Assembly: GCA_014240165.1 (NCBI GenBank)
Contig: JAAZXM010000032.1
Location: 1 to 45,693 of the forward strand
Direction of reading: 5' to 3'
DNA: 45,693 bases
DNA from: Myxococcales bacterium
Lineage (GTDB): Bacteria; Myxococcota_A; UBA9160; UBA4427
The translations under genes were made by a program, and so were the position numbers. The notes below the pieces were generated by a model that worked only from the letters and a program-made list of their open reading frames with translations, searched no databases and was not told the DNA's origin. Each line of letters starts with the position of its first letter. The stretch's first letter is position 1. This document shows positions 33,090 through 40,953 of this stretch, piece after piece.

Positions 33090-33664
33090 AGGTGAGGCGA
33101 CTCGAGGCGCTCGCTCGCATCCCTCGGCTCTATATGCGGACCGCATGGTGGGGCTTGATGTCCCCTCGCTTGAGCGAAAAAGAGCCCCTCGTCATCGTCC
33201 AGGGTGTCGTTCTCGAGCGCGGCGATGAGGTGCCCCGGGTTCTCCTCTCGGTGCGTGCCGATATTCAGGGCTGGGAACTTCCCGGCGGAAATATCGAAGT
33301 GGGCGAAAGCAGCGAAGAGGCCCTGCGCCGGGAGGTGCGTGAGGAGACGGGCCTGCAGGTAGAAATCATTCGCCGTGTCGGGGATTACATCACCACCGGT
33401 TTTCGCCCCCATCGGGCTCGGGTCTACCTTTGCCGCAAGACGGGCGGCCAACTTCGCGCGAGTCGGGAAACCCCCCAGGTGGAGTGGTGCCGTGTGGATC
33501 GCCTACCCGGGACGCTCTTTCCCTGGTATCGCGAGCCCCTGGCCGACGCCCTCGCAGAGCGCGCCGGCCCCGTCGAGCGAACCCGCTTTCAGGGCATTTC
33601 CACCATCGCCCAGGCGATTTCGATCGATCTTCGGATGCGCTGGCTCGAGGGGCGGGCGCGATAG
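33086..33664 (+). CDS. Nudix hydrolase
   Basis: This 192-aa protein carries a complete Nudix box at about residues 68-90: GGNIEVGE, then REVREETGL, the Mg-binding motif that hydrolyses X-linked nucleoside diphosphates. The N-terminal 30 residues are basic and aromatic, and the tail helix is amphipathic. The substrate is unknown. It starts at TTG 33086, overlapping the hisG stop, with no clear ribosome site; GTG 33092 or a later Met are alternatives. Coupling to hisG-hisI may be only transcriptional, though cleaning up nucleotide by-products would fit. Confidence 0.88.
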   Translation: MKVRRLEALARIPRLYMRTAWWGLMSPRLSEKEPLVIVQGVVLERGDEVPRVLLSVRADIQGWELPGGNIEVGESSEEALRREVREETGLQVEIIRRVGDYITTGFRPHRARVYLCRKTGGQLRASRETPQVEWCRVDRLPGTLFPWYREPLADALAERAGPVERTRFQGISTIAQAISIDLRMRWLEGRAR

Positions 33665-33780
33665 AGGCCCGGGCGAGGCCCAGATCGGTTCCAAGCGCCG
33701 GGTGCACGTGGGTTAGACTTCGCCGTTCTTCAAGGAGGCGGGTGAATCCCGCTGAACCTCAACCACCGGGGGGGGAAATC

Positions 33781-35262
33781 ATGTGGCGATGGATCGGCGG
33801 CGCGCTTGCGCTCTTGGGGTTGGTGCTGTGCGTGCGTGCAGTGATGCTCCAGTCGGACGTGCCCATTGCCTCGGAGTGGACGCCAGAAGTACTCGACGAA
33901 GCCGCGATGCTCGAGCGCTTTCGCGGCGGGTTGCGCATTCCCACCGTTTCTTTGCAGCCCGGCCAGGGCATGGACGAAGAGGCATTCACCGCCTTTCGCG
34001 CCTACCTGGCGCACCATTATCCGCGGGTTCATGCGAAACTCGAGCGGGAGACTGTTTCCGAGCACAGCCTGCTCTTCCGCTGGCCGGGTAGCGATCCAAG
34101 TCTGGCCGGTACGGTCCTGCTGGCCCACCAGGATGTCGTTCCGGTGGACAAGGGCAGCGAGGGGGATTGGGTTCATCCTCCCTATGCCGCCGTCGTCGAA
34201 GGCGGCTTCATCTGGGGCCGGGGAAGTTTGGATGACAAATTCGGCCTCTTCTCGATTCTCGAAGCTGTGGAGAACCTTCTTGCAGAAGACTTTCAGCCAC
34301 GCCGGTCCCTCTATCTCGTTTTCGGTCACGACGAGGAATTGGGAGGCCCCAACGGCGCGGTCCCGATCGCGCGACTTTTCGCCGAGCGTCGCTGGCCTAT
34401 CGGTCTGGTGCTCGATGAAGGGGGGGCGATTGCCCAGGGGATGGTTCCGGGCCTCGACGCGCCCGTCGCATTGGTAGGCGTAGCCGAGAAGGGGTATATG
34501 AGCGTCATTCTCGAAGTCGAAGGCATGGGCGGGCATTCCTCGGCACCGCCGGATCAAAGCGCCATCGGAATCCTCTCCGCTGCCATAACTCGGTTGGAGG
34601 AGAACCGGTTTCCCATGCGCTTGGACGGAGCGACCCGGGCCTTCTTCGAAGAGGGGATCGGCCCGGCGAGTTCTTTTGGTATGCGCCTGGTCTACGCGAA
34701 CCTGTGGCTCCTGGAGCCTTTATTTCTCAGGGCGCTCGAGAGTTCTCCCTTGATGGCTTCCATGGTTCGGACCACCACTGCGCCCACGATTTTTCATGCG
34801 GGCCTCAAAGAGAACGTCCTTCCGGCGCGTGCGCAAGCGACGGTCAACTTCCGCCTGCTTCCCGGGGAGAGTGGCGCCCTGGTGCTGGATCGGGTGAGAA
34901 AGGTGATCGACGATGGGCGAGTGACTGTTTCGCCGCTCAGCGAAGCGCGTGAATCCTCGCCCAGTTCGCGCATAGACTCAGCGGCGTTCGCAACGGTGTC
35001 CACCACGATCCGCGAAGTCTTCCCAGGGACGGTCATTGCGCCCTACCTGCTCCTGGGCGGGACGGATTCCCGCTATTTCCGCGAACTCTGCGATTGTGTT
35101 TATCGTTTTCTTCCCATTGCCCTGGAGCCCGACGGTCTCCGCCGGGCGCACGGGACGAACGAGCGGATACCGCTGGAGGGCTTCTCCCAAGGTGCCCGAT
35201 TCTTCAGGCGCTTGATCGAAAACGCCGAGGCGGCACGCCTTGGGGGCGATGGGGCTTCCTGA
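33781..35262 (+). CDS. M20-family metallopeptidase (carboxypeptidase S-like), membrane-anchored
   Basis: The 493-aa product begins with one membrane segment (about 4-22) and continues with the M20 di-zinc peptidase fold: LLAHQDVVPVD, IWGRGSLDDK, GHDEELGG, LDEGGAIAQG and the last ligand in AHGTNERIPLE. The lid/dimerisation domain (about 240-360) has the usual GGHSSAP. It is closest in layout to yeast carboxypeptidase S / PM20D1-type enzymes, which cleave or form N-acyl amino acids and peptides. The start ATG at 33781 follows a run of G; the frame is open far upstream, into the Nudix gene, without a better start. Confidence 0.92.
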   Translation: MWRWIGGALALLGLVLCVRAVMLQSDVPIASEWTPEVLDEAAMLERFRGGLRIPTVSLQPGQGMDEEAFTAFRAYLAHHYPRVHAKLERETVSEHSLLFRWPGSDPSLAGTVLLAHQDVVPVDKGSEGDWVHPPYAAVVEGGFIWGRGSLDDKFGLFSILEAVENLLAEDFQPRRSLYLVFGHDEELGGPNGAVPIARLFAERRWPIGLVLDEGGAIAQGMVPGLDAPVALVGVAEKGYMSVILEVEGMGGHSSAPPDQSAIGILSAAITRLEENRFPMRLDGATRAFFEEGIGPASSFGMRLVYANLWLLEPLFLRALESSPLMASMVRTTTAPTIFHAGLKENVLPARAQATVNFRLLPGESGALVLDRVRKVIDDGRVTVSPLSEARESSPSSRIDSAAFATVSTTIREVFPGTVIAPYLLLGGTDSRYFRELCDCVYRFLPIALEPDGLRRAHGTNERIPLEGFSQGARFFRRLIENAEAARLGGDGAS

Positions 35263-35290
35263 AGCGGTGCTCCAGGCGGAAGGCAATGCT

Positions 35291-35393
35291 CCGAACTCGG
35301 AGGAAGCACCCGCTGCCGAGTTCGGATCCGGGTTGCACCTGCCGGCGGGTCCCTGAACGTAGAGCGCCTCCGCATCCCAACGGGACCGGAGGC
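35291..35393. terminator. Two hairpins between convergent genes, possible bidirectional terminator
   Basis: ccgaactcgg (35291-35300) pairs perfectly with ccgagttcgg (35316-35325). A second hairpin has gcctccg (35366-35372) paired with cggaggc (35387-35393) and inner tccc/ggga. The second is followed by actaaaatt on the plus strand. They lie between the convergent stops of the M20 peptidase and the 165-aa zinc-ribbon gene. T-tracts are weak, so termination is a plausible but unproven role. Confidence 0.5.
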
Positions 35394-35434
35394 ACTAAAA
35401 TTGGCCAGTTCTGAGCGGGCTTCGCGTTTTGCGT

Positions 35435-35932
35435 TCAGCCGCGCTGTTCTCGGAGGCCGCTGGCCTCCCATTCCTTGGAGAGCTGGTCGAGTTTCCGGGC
35501 GAACTCTTCGAAGGGGTCATCGAAGGAAAGGGTGATTTCTGTGGTTCTCGGAATCTCATCGCCGTTCAGTAGTCCGCGGTAGCGGTTGAGGTTGGCGAGA
35601 ATGGCTTCGGCAACTTTTAGTGCGCGTTTCTCGGTTTTGATCAGGGGCGATTGAAGCGTGTAGACGTTGTTGCGTCCCCAGAGGCTTTCGTCGCGAACGA
35701 TCCCGATCTCACGGTAGACACCATTGATGGGGTCAAAATTGTATTCGACCCGGACTTCCTTGAAGATGTCCGAGTTGCCCGTGTAAAAACCGCGCTCCTT
35801 CTCCACCTTGCCCAGCTGTCGGCAGCGGGGGCAGTAGAAGGTGTCGCCGTGATTGAGCAAGAACACGCCCTTGGCGTAATCCTCGCAGTCTGTGTTTTCG
35901 CAATACCCTACGCCGCGTTTCATGCTGGCCAT
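35435..35932 (-). CDS. Hypothetical zinc-ribbon protein
   Basis: Family not recognised. The 165-aa product starts with a likely zinc ribbon: Cys pairs in YCENTDCEDY and FYCPRCRQLG. A beta-rich middle (about 55-100) and a long amphipathic C-terminal helix region follow (ALKVAEAILANLNRY, PFEEFARKLDQLSKEWEA). It has no signal peptide. A cytosolic nucleic-acid- or protein-binding role would suit a zinc ribbon but is not shown. It is alone, convergent to the peptidase, with no close upstream neighbour on its strand. Confidence 0.65.
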   Translation of the reverse strand: MASMKRGVGYCENTDCEDYAKGVFLLNHGDTFYCPRCRQLGKVEKERGFYTGNSDIFKEVRVEYNFDPINGVYREIGIVRDESLWGRNNVYTLQSPLIKTEKRALKVAEAILANLNRYRGLLNGDEIPRTTEITLSFDDPFEEFARKLDQLSKEWEASGLREQRG

Positions 35933-36186
35933 CCTGGTTTCGGAGTGCCTCCCTGGCCCGAGCGCACCGCCCGTGCCTTCCTGATGTCAGACCGCCCGGG
36001 GTCTCCTGCTGACTCTTGAAACTCGGGCCGCCGCGACTTCTGCAATGGGTCATTGGCCTCAGGTCGCTGCCCCCACACTTGACCGAGTTCTCTCGATCCG
36101 GTGGCGGCTTCTCTTGGCTTCAGATCCTTGGCTCGGATCCTCGCTTGCGAACTGTGCCTCTCGCCTTGCAGACTGCTCTAAGTCGC

Positions 36187-36210
36187 GAGTCCCGCGGTCT
36201 CGCGGGACTC
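36187..36210. terminator. Perfect 10-bp hairpin in a gene-poor stretch
   Basis: gagtcccgcg-gtct-cgcgggactc is a perfect 10-bp stem with a four-base loop, followed on the plus strand by aatccagttttct. It lies downstream, on the minus strand, of the ccm operon and the frameshifted ORF at 36266-36651, so it could terminate them, although there is no T-run on that side. The rest of 35933-36265 holds no recognisable gene and has lower G+C than its surroundings. Confidence 0.45.
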
Positions 36211-36265
36211 AATCCAGTTTTCTCAGGAAGCTCTCGCAAGGGTAAAAAGCAAGAACCGTACCGGG

Positions 36266-36651
36266 CTAGGAGGAAATTCGAAAAAGACCTTCATCCCCTA
36301 GTCCTTTCAGCCACTTACGTTCCCTGATGAGTGCTGTCCTGCGTTCTCTAAATCGTTTCAGTTTGGTTAGATCACCGCCCTCATGGACCCCAAGGGTGGA
36401 ATGGCTCCCACTGGGTTCCACTTGAACAGCGACGTCCGCACGAATTTTCGAAGTGAAGTTACTTAGGCCGATCCCCGTAACGATTCCCTGATTCCGCGCC
36501 GATCTGAGGTTTTCGCTCGAAAGTTCGAACAAAAAGTGGGTTTGGGCACTCGTTCGGGGTCAAAACCGAGCAGGACGCCCGAGAAGCCGGGTTGTTCCCA
36601 GGCCGGGCGGTGCTCCACCGTTTGATACCGCTTGCGGGGGTCTCCTGTCAA
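36266..36651 (-). pseudogene. Frameshifted ORF of unknown family downstream of ccmD
   Basis: Two overlapping minus-strand frames join at an A5 run (36531-36535 plus; TTTTT on the coding strand). The first (from TTG 36649-36651) ends its sensible part in GFDPERVPKPTF; the second continues FELSSENLRSARNQGIV and then reads to a stop at 36266. Adding one T would make one continuous protein of about 128 aa, with a charged helical C-terminus (KLKRFRERRTALIRERKWL). No family was recognised. It may be a decayed gene, a sequencing error in the T run, or chance. Confidence 0.35.
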
Positions 36652-36686
36652 CTGAAATCCCTTTCCCCGGGGTCAGCGGCGCTCGG

Positions 36687-36815
36687 TCAGCTCCCCGACT
36701 CATCACCCCGCGGGCTGTTCTGGGCCTGGAGCCGTGCTCGCTCCCGGGAGAGAGCGAGCCCATAGGACACGAGGGCGATCAGGGTGATTCCGTAGGCAGC
36801 CAGCAGGTAACTCAC
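36687..36815 (-). CDS. ccmD: Heme exporter small subunit CcmD
   Basis: CcmD is a tiny membrane protein that helps release heme-loaded CcmE from the CcmABC complex. The 42-aa product has one membrane helix (about 2-21, SYLLAAYGITLIALVSYG) and a basic cytoplasmic stretch (RERARLQ), the CcmD pattern. Start: GTG 36813-36815, with GGAGA seven bases upstream; the frame stays open further upstream but that part overlaps ccmC. Last gene of the ccm cluster. The call leans on size, topology and position. Confidence 0.8.
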   Translation of the reverse strand: MSYLLAAYGITLIALVSYGLALSRERARLQAQNSPRGDESGS

Positions 36816-36915
36816 GGGTGGTTCTCCTTGGAGTAGCGGGTTTTTTAGAGGCCATCTGGGCTCGGCGACGAGCCGGTTGTCTTCCCAGCAGACACTCGCT
36901 GGGTTTCGGGGTGGG

Positions 36916-37647
36916 TCACGCTCCTGAGCTGGTGCTGGCATCGTCCAGCCTGCGCTGGGCTTCCACCTCCCAGCGCAGAATCAGCAGATAAAAGAAGGCG
37001 AGAGCCAGAGTCAGGTTGCCGAGGAGGAAGGGCAGACCCATTCCGTCGCCGAGACTACCCCGCTCCAGGTTCTCAGGGTGCATGCTGCGACTGCCAAAGA
37101 TCTCGATCACGTAGTAGTTCAGGGGAATGAGTACGAGGCCCACAACGCCGTAGATTGCCGCAAAGCGTGCGGTCCGGGGGCTGCTCCCGCTGAAGCTCCG
37201 CAGCAAAAGGTAGGCGAGATAAACGAACCAGAGCAGGAGCGTCACGGTCAGGCGCGCATCCCAAGACCACCAGACTCCCCAGGTGCCGCGTGCCCAGATC
37301 GGCCCGGTGACGAGCATCAGCGTGCAGAAGATCACGCCCACTTCCGCGCTCGCGACGGCCAGCCGATCGAGGTCTTCACGCTGCCGGGCGAGGAAGAGGA
37401 CCCCCCCGACTCCCGTGATGACGAAACCGAGGTATGCACCGTAGGCCAGGGGAGGGTGGATATAGAGAATTTTTTGGATGATGCCTTGGGTGCTATCGAT
37501 GGGCGCGCTCATAACCGACCAGGCATAGGCGGCACCCAGGGCCGCGAGCAAATAGCCCATGGGCCGCCGCCAGCGGCTGGCCCGGGATTCCAGACGAGAG
37601 GGAATACTCGCCTGGGCGTTCCCATGTCCTTCAGGATTCGAATTCAT
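36916..37647 (-). CDS. ccmC: Heme-handling protein CcmC
   Basis: CcmC loads heme onto CcmE in the periplasm. The 243-aa protein has six membrane helices and the WWD signature GTWGVWWSWDARLT between helices 3 and 4, plus the His-bearing IHPPLAYGAYLG before it. The N-terminal 30 residues are a polar extension. It lies 56 bp after ccmB and 100 bp before ccmD. Confidence 0.94.
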   Translation of the reverse strand: MNSNPEGHGNAQASIPSRLESRASRWRRPMGYLLAALGAAYAWSVMSAPIDSTQGIIQKILYIHPPLAYGAYLGFVITGVGGVLFLARQREDLDRLAVASAEVGVIFCTLMLVTGPIWARGTWGVWWSWDARLTVTLLLWFVYLAYLLLRSFSGSSPRTARFAAIYGVVGLVLIPLNYYVIEIFGSRSMHPENLERGSLGDGMGLPFLLGNLTLALAFFYLLILRWEVEAQRRLDDASTSSGA

Positions 37648-37703
37648 TGCGGCTGCCCGTCCTTGTTGATCTTGCGTTCATCAGGATTCCACACCTTGCT
37701 GCG

Positions 37704-38369
37704 TTACTCATCCAATACGTAGTCGAAGCCGAGAAAAGCCACGATCAGGTAGATACCGTCGGTCACGAGTAGGAGCTGAAGTGCCGCGAAGGGGATCGGC
37801 CTCCCGGCCACTGCCGCTCCGCTGCCCTCCACCGCGCCGGCCAGGATCGGGAAGAGCGCCGGCAGGAGAAGCACGGGAAGCAGAACCTCCCGAAACCCTG
37901 TGCGTACCGCCATGGGGGCCAGCAGCGTTCCCGCAGCACAGATGCCCACGGTTCCGAGCCCCACCACCGTGGCCAGGCCGGGCAGCGCAGGCACGAGGTC
38001 GATGCCGTAGAAGAGGGCGAAAACGCCAGCTGTCAGGATTTGGACGATGGAGATCAGCACCCAATTTGCGGCGGCTTTCCCCAGGAAGATCCATCCGCGG
38101 TTTCCCGGGGCCAGGGCGAGCCCGGCGAGCGCATCGTTTTCGAGTTCGAGCGCGAAGGAACGGTTGAGCCCGAGCAGGGCCGAGAACAGGTAGGCGGTCC
38201 AGAGCAGCCCGGGGGCCAGGGCGCTCAACTCTTCGGGGCGGAGCATGGGCAGTGCGAAATAGAAAACCACCGCCACGAGGATTGAAAAGACCAGCATGGC
38301 CATGACCCGGTCTCGTGAGCGCCACTCGCTGACGAGATCCTTCCAGAGGATCGCGAGAGCCACGTTCAT
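37704..38369 (-). CDS. ccmB: Heme exporter permease CcmB
   Basis: CcmB is the membrane partner of CcmA in the ABC complex that drives heme chaperone release. The 221-aa protein has about six hydrophobic helices and the N-terminal cytoplasmic start ILWKDLVSEWRSRDRVMAML that is typical of the family, followed by FSALLGLNRSFALELENDAL. Its ATG overlaps the ccmA stop by four bases. Confidence 0.93.
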   Translation of the reverse strand: MNVALAILWKDLVSEWRSRDRVMAMLVFSILVAVVFYFALPMLRPEELSALAPGLLWTAYLFSALLGLNRSFALELENDALAGLALAPGNRGWIFLGKAAANWVLISIVQILTAGVFALFYGIDLVPALPGLATVVGLGTVGICAAGTLLAPMAVRTGFREVLLPVLLLPALFPILAGAVEGSGAAVAGRPIPFAALQLLLVTDGIYLIVAFLGFDYVLDE

Positions 38370-39064
38370 GGGGAGGCCTCCAGCGCTTCGGCATAGGCCG
38401 TTCGCAGAAAAGGCTCGCTCATCTCTTCTGCGTTCACCCTTCGCTTGACCATGCCTTCCACCAGCACCAGCGCGGTCTGGGCCAGCCGGGCGGCGCGGTC
38501 GATTTCGTGGGTGGCCAGTACCAACGCATGCCCCTCATGGGCAAGTCCCTCGAGCCGAAGGGAGAGGCGCTGGGCGGAGGGTTCGTCGAGGCCGGTAAAG
38601 GGCTCATCCAGCAGCAACAATTCGGGAGCGTGAACCCGGGCTCGGGCGATGGAAAGTCGCTGGGCCATCCCGCGTGAGAAGCCCCGGGCGCGGCGGTTGG
38701 CGACGCCGCTCAGTCCTTCATCGGCAAGCAATTGGTCGGCCCGGGCGCCAGGATCTTCCACGCCGTAGAGCCGCCCAGCGAAGACGAGGTTTTCGCGCGC
38801 GGTGAGCTCGGGGTAGAGAAGCGTGGCGTGGCCGAGATAGCCAACCCGGCTTCGTTGGGGCGCGCCTTCCGCGAATTGCACTTTTCCGCCCGTAGGGTGC
38901 GCCAGGCCGGCCATGATGCGCAGCAAAGTGCTCTTGCCCGCTCCGTTTGGGCCGAGGATCGCCAGCCCCTGGCCGGCCCCGAGTTCCAATTCGATGCCGC
39001 TCAGCGCAGTCACGGACGCGTAGCGTTTGTCCACGGCTTGCAAAGAGAGCAGGCGGGCGCTCAC
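38366..39064 (-). CDS. ccmA: Heme ABC exporter ATP-binding protein CcmA
   Basis: This is the 232-aa ATPase of CcmAB. Walker A is GPNGAGKST (38-46), Walker B LLLLDEPFTGLD and the H-loop ATHE. The signature loop reads FSRGMAQRLSIARA rather than LSGGQ, a variant also used by other export-type ATPases. The start is GTG 39062-39064, overlapping the preceding stop (GTGA); the longer frame upstream lies inside that gene. Assignment as CcmA relies on the adjacent ccmB/ccmC. Confidence 0.93.
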   Translation of the reverse strand: MSARLLSLQAVDKRYASVTALSGIELELGAGQGLAILGPNGAGKSTLLRIMAGLAHPTGGKVQFAEGAPQRSRVGYLGHATLLYPELTARENLVFAGRLYGVEDPGARADQLLADEGLSGVANRRARGFSRGMAQRLSIARARVHAPELLLLDEPFTGLDEPSAQRLSLRLEGLAHEGHALVLATHEIDRAARLAQTALVLVEGMVKRRVNAEEMSEPFLRTAYAEALEASP

Positions 39065-40953
39065 GCAGGCTCCCTGCCGGAGTGCAGGCTGTGGCCGCAC
39101 TCCGCACAAAAACTCCAATGCGCCTTGGTGGTTGTGCCGCAACCCGGGCAAAGCGGCTCGGCGGCGGGGCGAGGTGCCGCAGCGGCTTCGCCCTCTTCCT
39201 GGCGCATCAACGCAATGGCTTCGCCGCGAAGCTCATCGCGCAAAGCGCGGAATTCGGGCTCATCGAGTTTGCCGGTTTCAAAATCGTGGTCGATGTCGCG
39301 AATCGATTCGTAGAGGGCTTCCCGCTGAAGCGCCAGTTCCGAAACCTCTTCTTGACTCTCGGGTTCCGCCACACGTCGCAGGGGTGAGACCAGAAAGAAG
39401 GCCGCAGCGGCCGCGAAAAAGAGCGCGGCCCATCGCGCCCCATTGCTCTTGACCCCGCTTCGCTGAATGGACTCGAGTTGGACGGAAACCAATTCGTTGG
39501 CCGAGAGCTGGTAGGCCTCGCGATGAAGGTAAAAACGGGTGCCCTGTTTGAAGGGGCGTTTCCGGTGCAGTCGCTCGCTCTCGATAATGACACCGTTGTC
39601 CGCCACGAGAACGTTGAGCAGGTCGACTGCCCGTTCGAATTGGATGCTGAGTTCGGCGCGCCCCTGTACGGGGATCCGGTAGCGGTAGCCGATCACCGAG
39701 GGGCCAGGGGCGAGAGGGCCGCGCACCGCCAGCCCGCCCGTGCCGCTGGCCTCAACCCCGAGCATTCGGGTAGATCCCGTCAGACCGAGAAATTCGGCAT
39801 TGGGAGGCAGCGCCAATTCGAGCAGGCGCCCGCCCGGTGGAGCCAGCAGGCGGGCAGATCCGGCGACGGAAACGTGCACCTCGACCGTGACCCGCATGGC
39901 GGTGTCATCGTGGTCGATCCAATAATCAGCCCGGGTCAGCCGGAGCTCTTTCGAATCGCTGGAACTCGCCGGTACGGGCACTTGGAAGCGGAGTTCGCCA
40001 CCGGGTGGCACCGGGTTTCCCGCGTAACTCGCGTATTCGACGTCTTCAATGGCGACACGCTCGGCGGCTTCGCCGAGTCCGCTGCCCCTCGGCGATCCAT
40101 CCTCGGCAGGGAGGAGAACGCGCACGCTCCCTGCACCCTCGGGCAGGGTCTCGATGATTTCCAGGAGACCCGGCGTTTCGCCATCCGGGGCGCCCCGAGG
40201 ATCGTCGAGCAGGTAGCCGTAGCGTAGATCCTGGGGCCCGGGATAGATCGGGCCCCAGAAGGCCAGGCCATCGCCCTGGCGGACGAGGTCGGTCCGCCCG
40301 CCTCCTTGCCCGTCGATGTACTCGGTCACCGTTTCGGGCAGGGTCGCCTCGAAGGGGGGCGAAAGCGCGTCGCGCCTTGCCTTCCTGACGTAGACCACCT
40401 CGCTACCCGAGTTGACGATACGATGCGAGACCTGGACGAAGAGTTGGCCCCCGACCCAGTCGAATTTATAGGTGACTTCCGAAACTTCCAGGGCGTCGCT
40501 GCTCTCGACACTCTCGCGCAGGGCCAATTCCATGGACAAGCTTTGAGCATCGTTCTCGAAGACCACGCGCTGGGCAAAGGGGACGTCCCCATACTCGGTG
40601 CCGACCAGGTAGACGATGTCCGGCGATGCCGAGATGCCCTCGAAAGTGAAGCGTCCCTGGGCGTCGGTCCGGGTTCCGCTGAGTCCGGGTGCTCCATCGG
40701 AGCGCAGGGCGTAGAGCGCAACGGCCAGGTCAGCCGGGCGGGAATCACTTCCCACCACGATGACCTGTCCCTGGATCACGCCTTCTCCGGCCGGCGGCGG
40801 CGGGACTTCGCCTCGGGGACCGGTGACCTGTGCGGGCGCCTGGGCGAGTGCGACTCCGGCGGCGAAGAGCGCGATGCTGAGAGCCGCTCCCAGCGGGCGC
40901 CACGATGTTGCGCCGAAAGCGCTCCGGACCACGCTCTGGCGGTTCGGTCTCAT
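39061..40953 (-). CDS. Large exported composite protein in the ccm operon (Ig-like domain, membrane helix, CcmI-like segment, zinc ribbon)
   Basis: The 630-aa product is not a standard Ccm protein. It has a signal peptide (about 20-37), a carboxypeptidase-regulatory/Ig-like domain (about 58-135; GTRTDAQGRFTFEGI), a long beta-rich extracytoplasmic region, one membrane helix (about 505-525), a helical cytoplasmic segment (ESIRDIDHDFETGKLDEPEF) like the N-terminal part of CcmI/CcmH-type proteins, and a C-terminal zinc ribbon with CPGC and CAEC pairs. It overlaps ccmF at the start (ATGA) and ccmA at the stop (GTGA). It may replace part of the missing CcmH/I function, which is inference. Confidence 0.75.
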   Translation of the reverse strand: MRPNRQSVVRSAFGATSWRPLGAALSIALFAAGVALAQAPAQVTGPRGEVPPPPAGEGVIQGQVIVVGSDSRPADLAVALYALRSDGAPGLSGTRTDAQGRFTFEGISASPDIVYLVGTEYGDVPFAQRVVFENDAQSLSMELALRESVESSDALEVSEVTYKFDWVGGQLFVQVSHRIVNSGSEVVYVRKARRDALSPPFEATLPETVTEYIDGQGGGRTDLVRQGDGLAFWGPIYPGPQDLRYGYLLDDPRGAPDGETPGLLEIIETLPEGAGSVRVLLPAEDGSPRGSGLGEAAERVAIEDVEYASYAGNPVPPGGELRFQVPVPASSSDSKELRLTRADYWIDHDDTAMRVTVEVHVSVAGSARLLAPPGGRLLELALPPNAEFLGLTGSTRMLGVEASGTGGLAVRGPLAPGPSVIGYRYRIPVQGRAELSIQFERAVDLLNVLVADNGVIIESERLHRKRPFKQGTRFYLHREAYQLSANELVSVQLESIQRSGVKSNGARWAALFFAAAAAFFLVSPLRRVAEPESQEEVSELALQREALYESIRDIDHDFETGKLDEPEFRALRDELRGEAIALMRQEEGEAAAAPRPAAEPLCPGCGTTTKAHWSFCAECGHSLHSGREPA

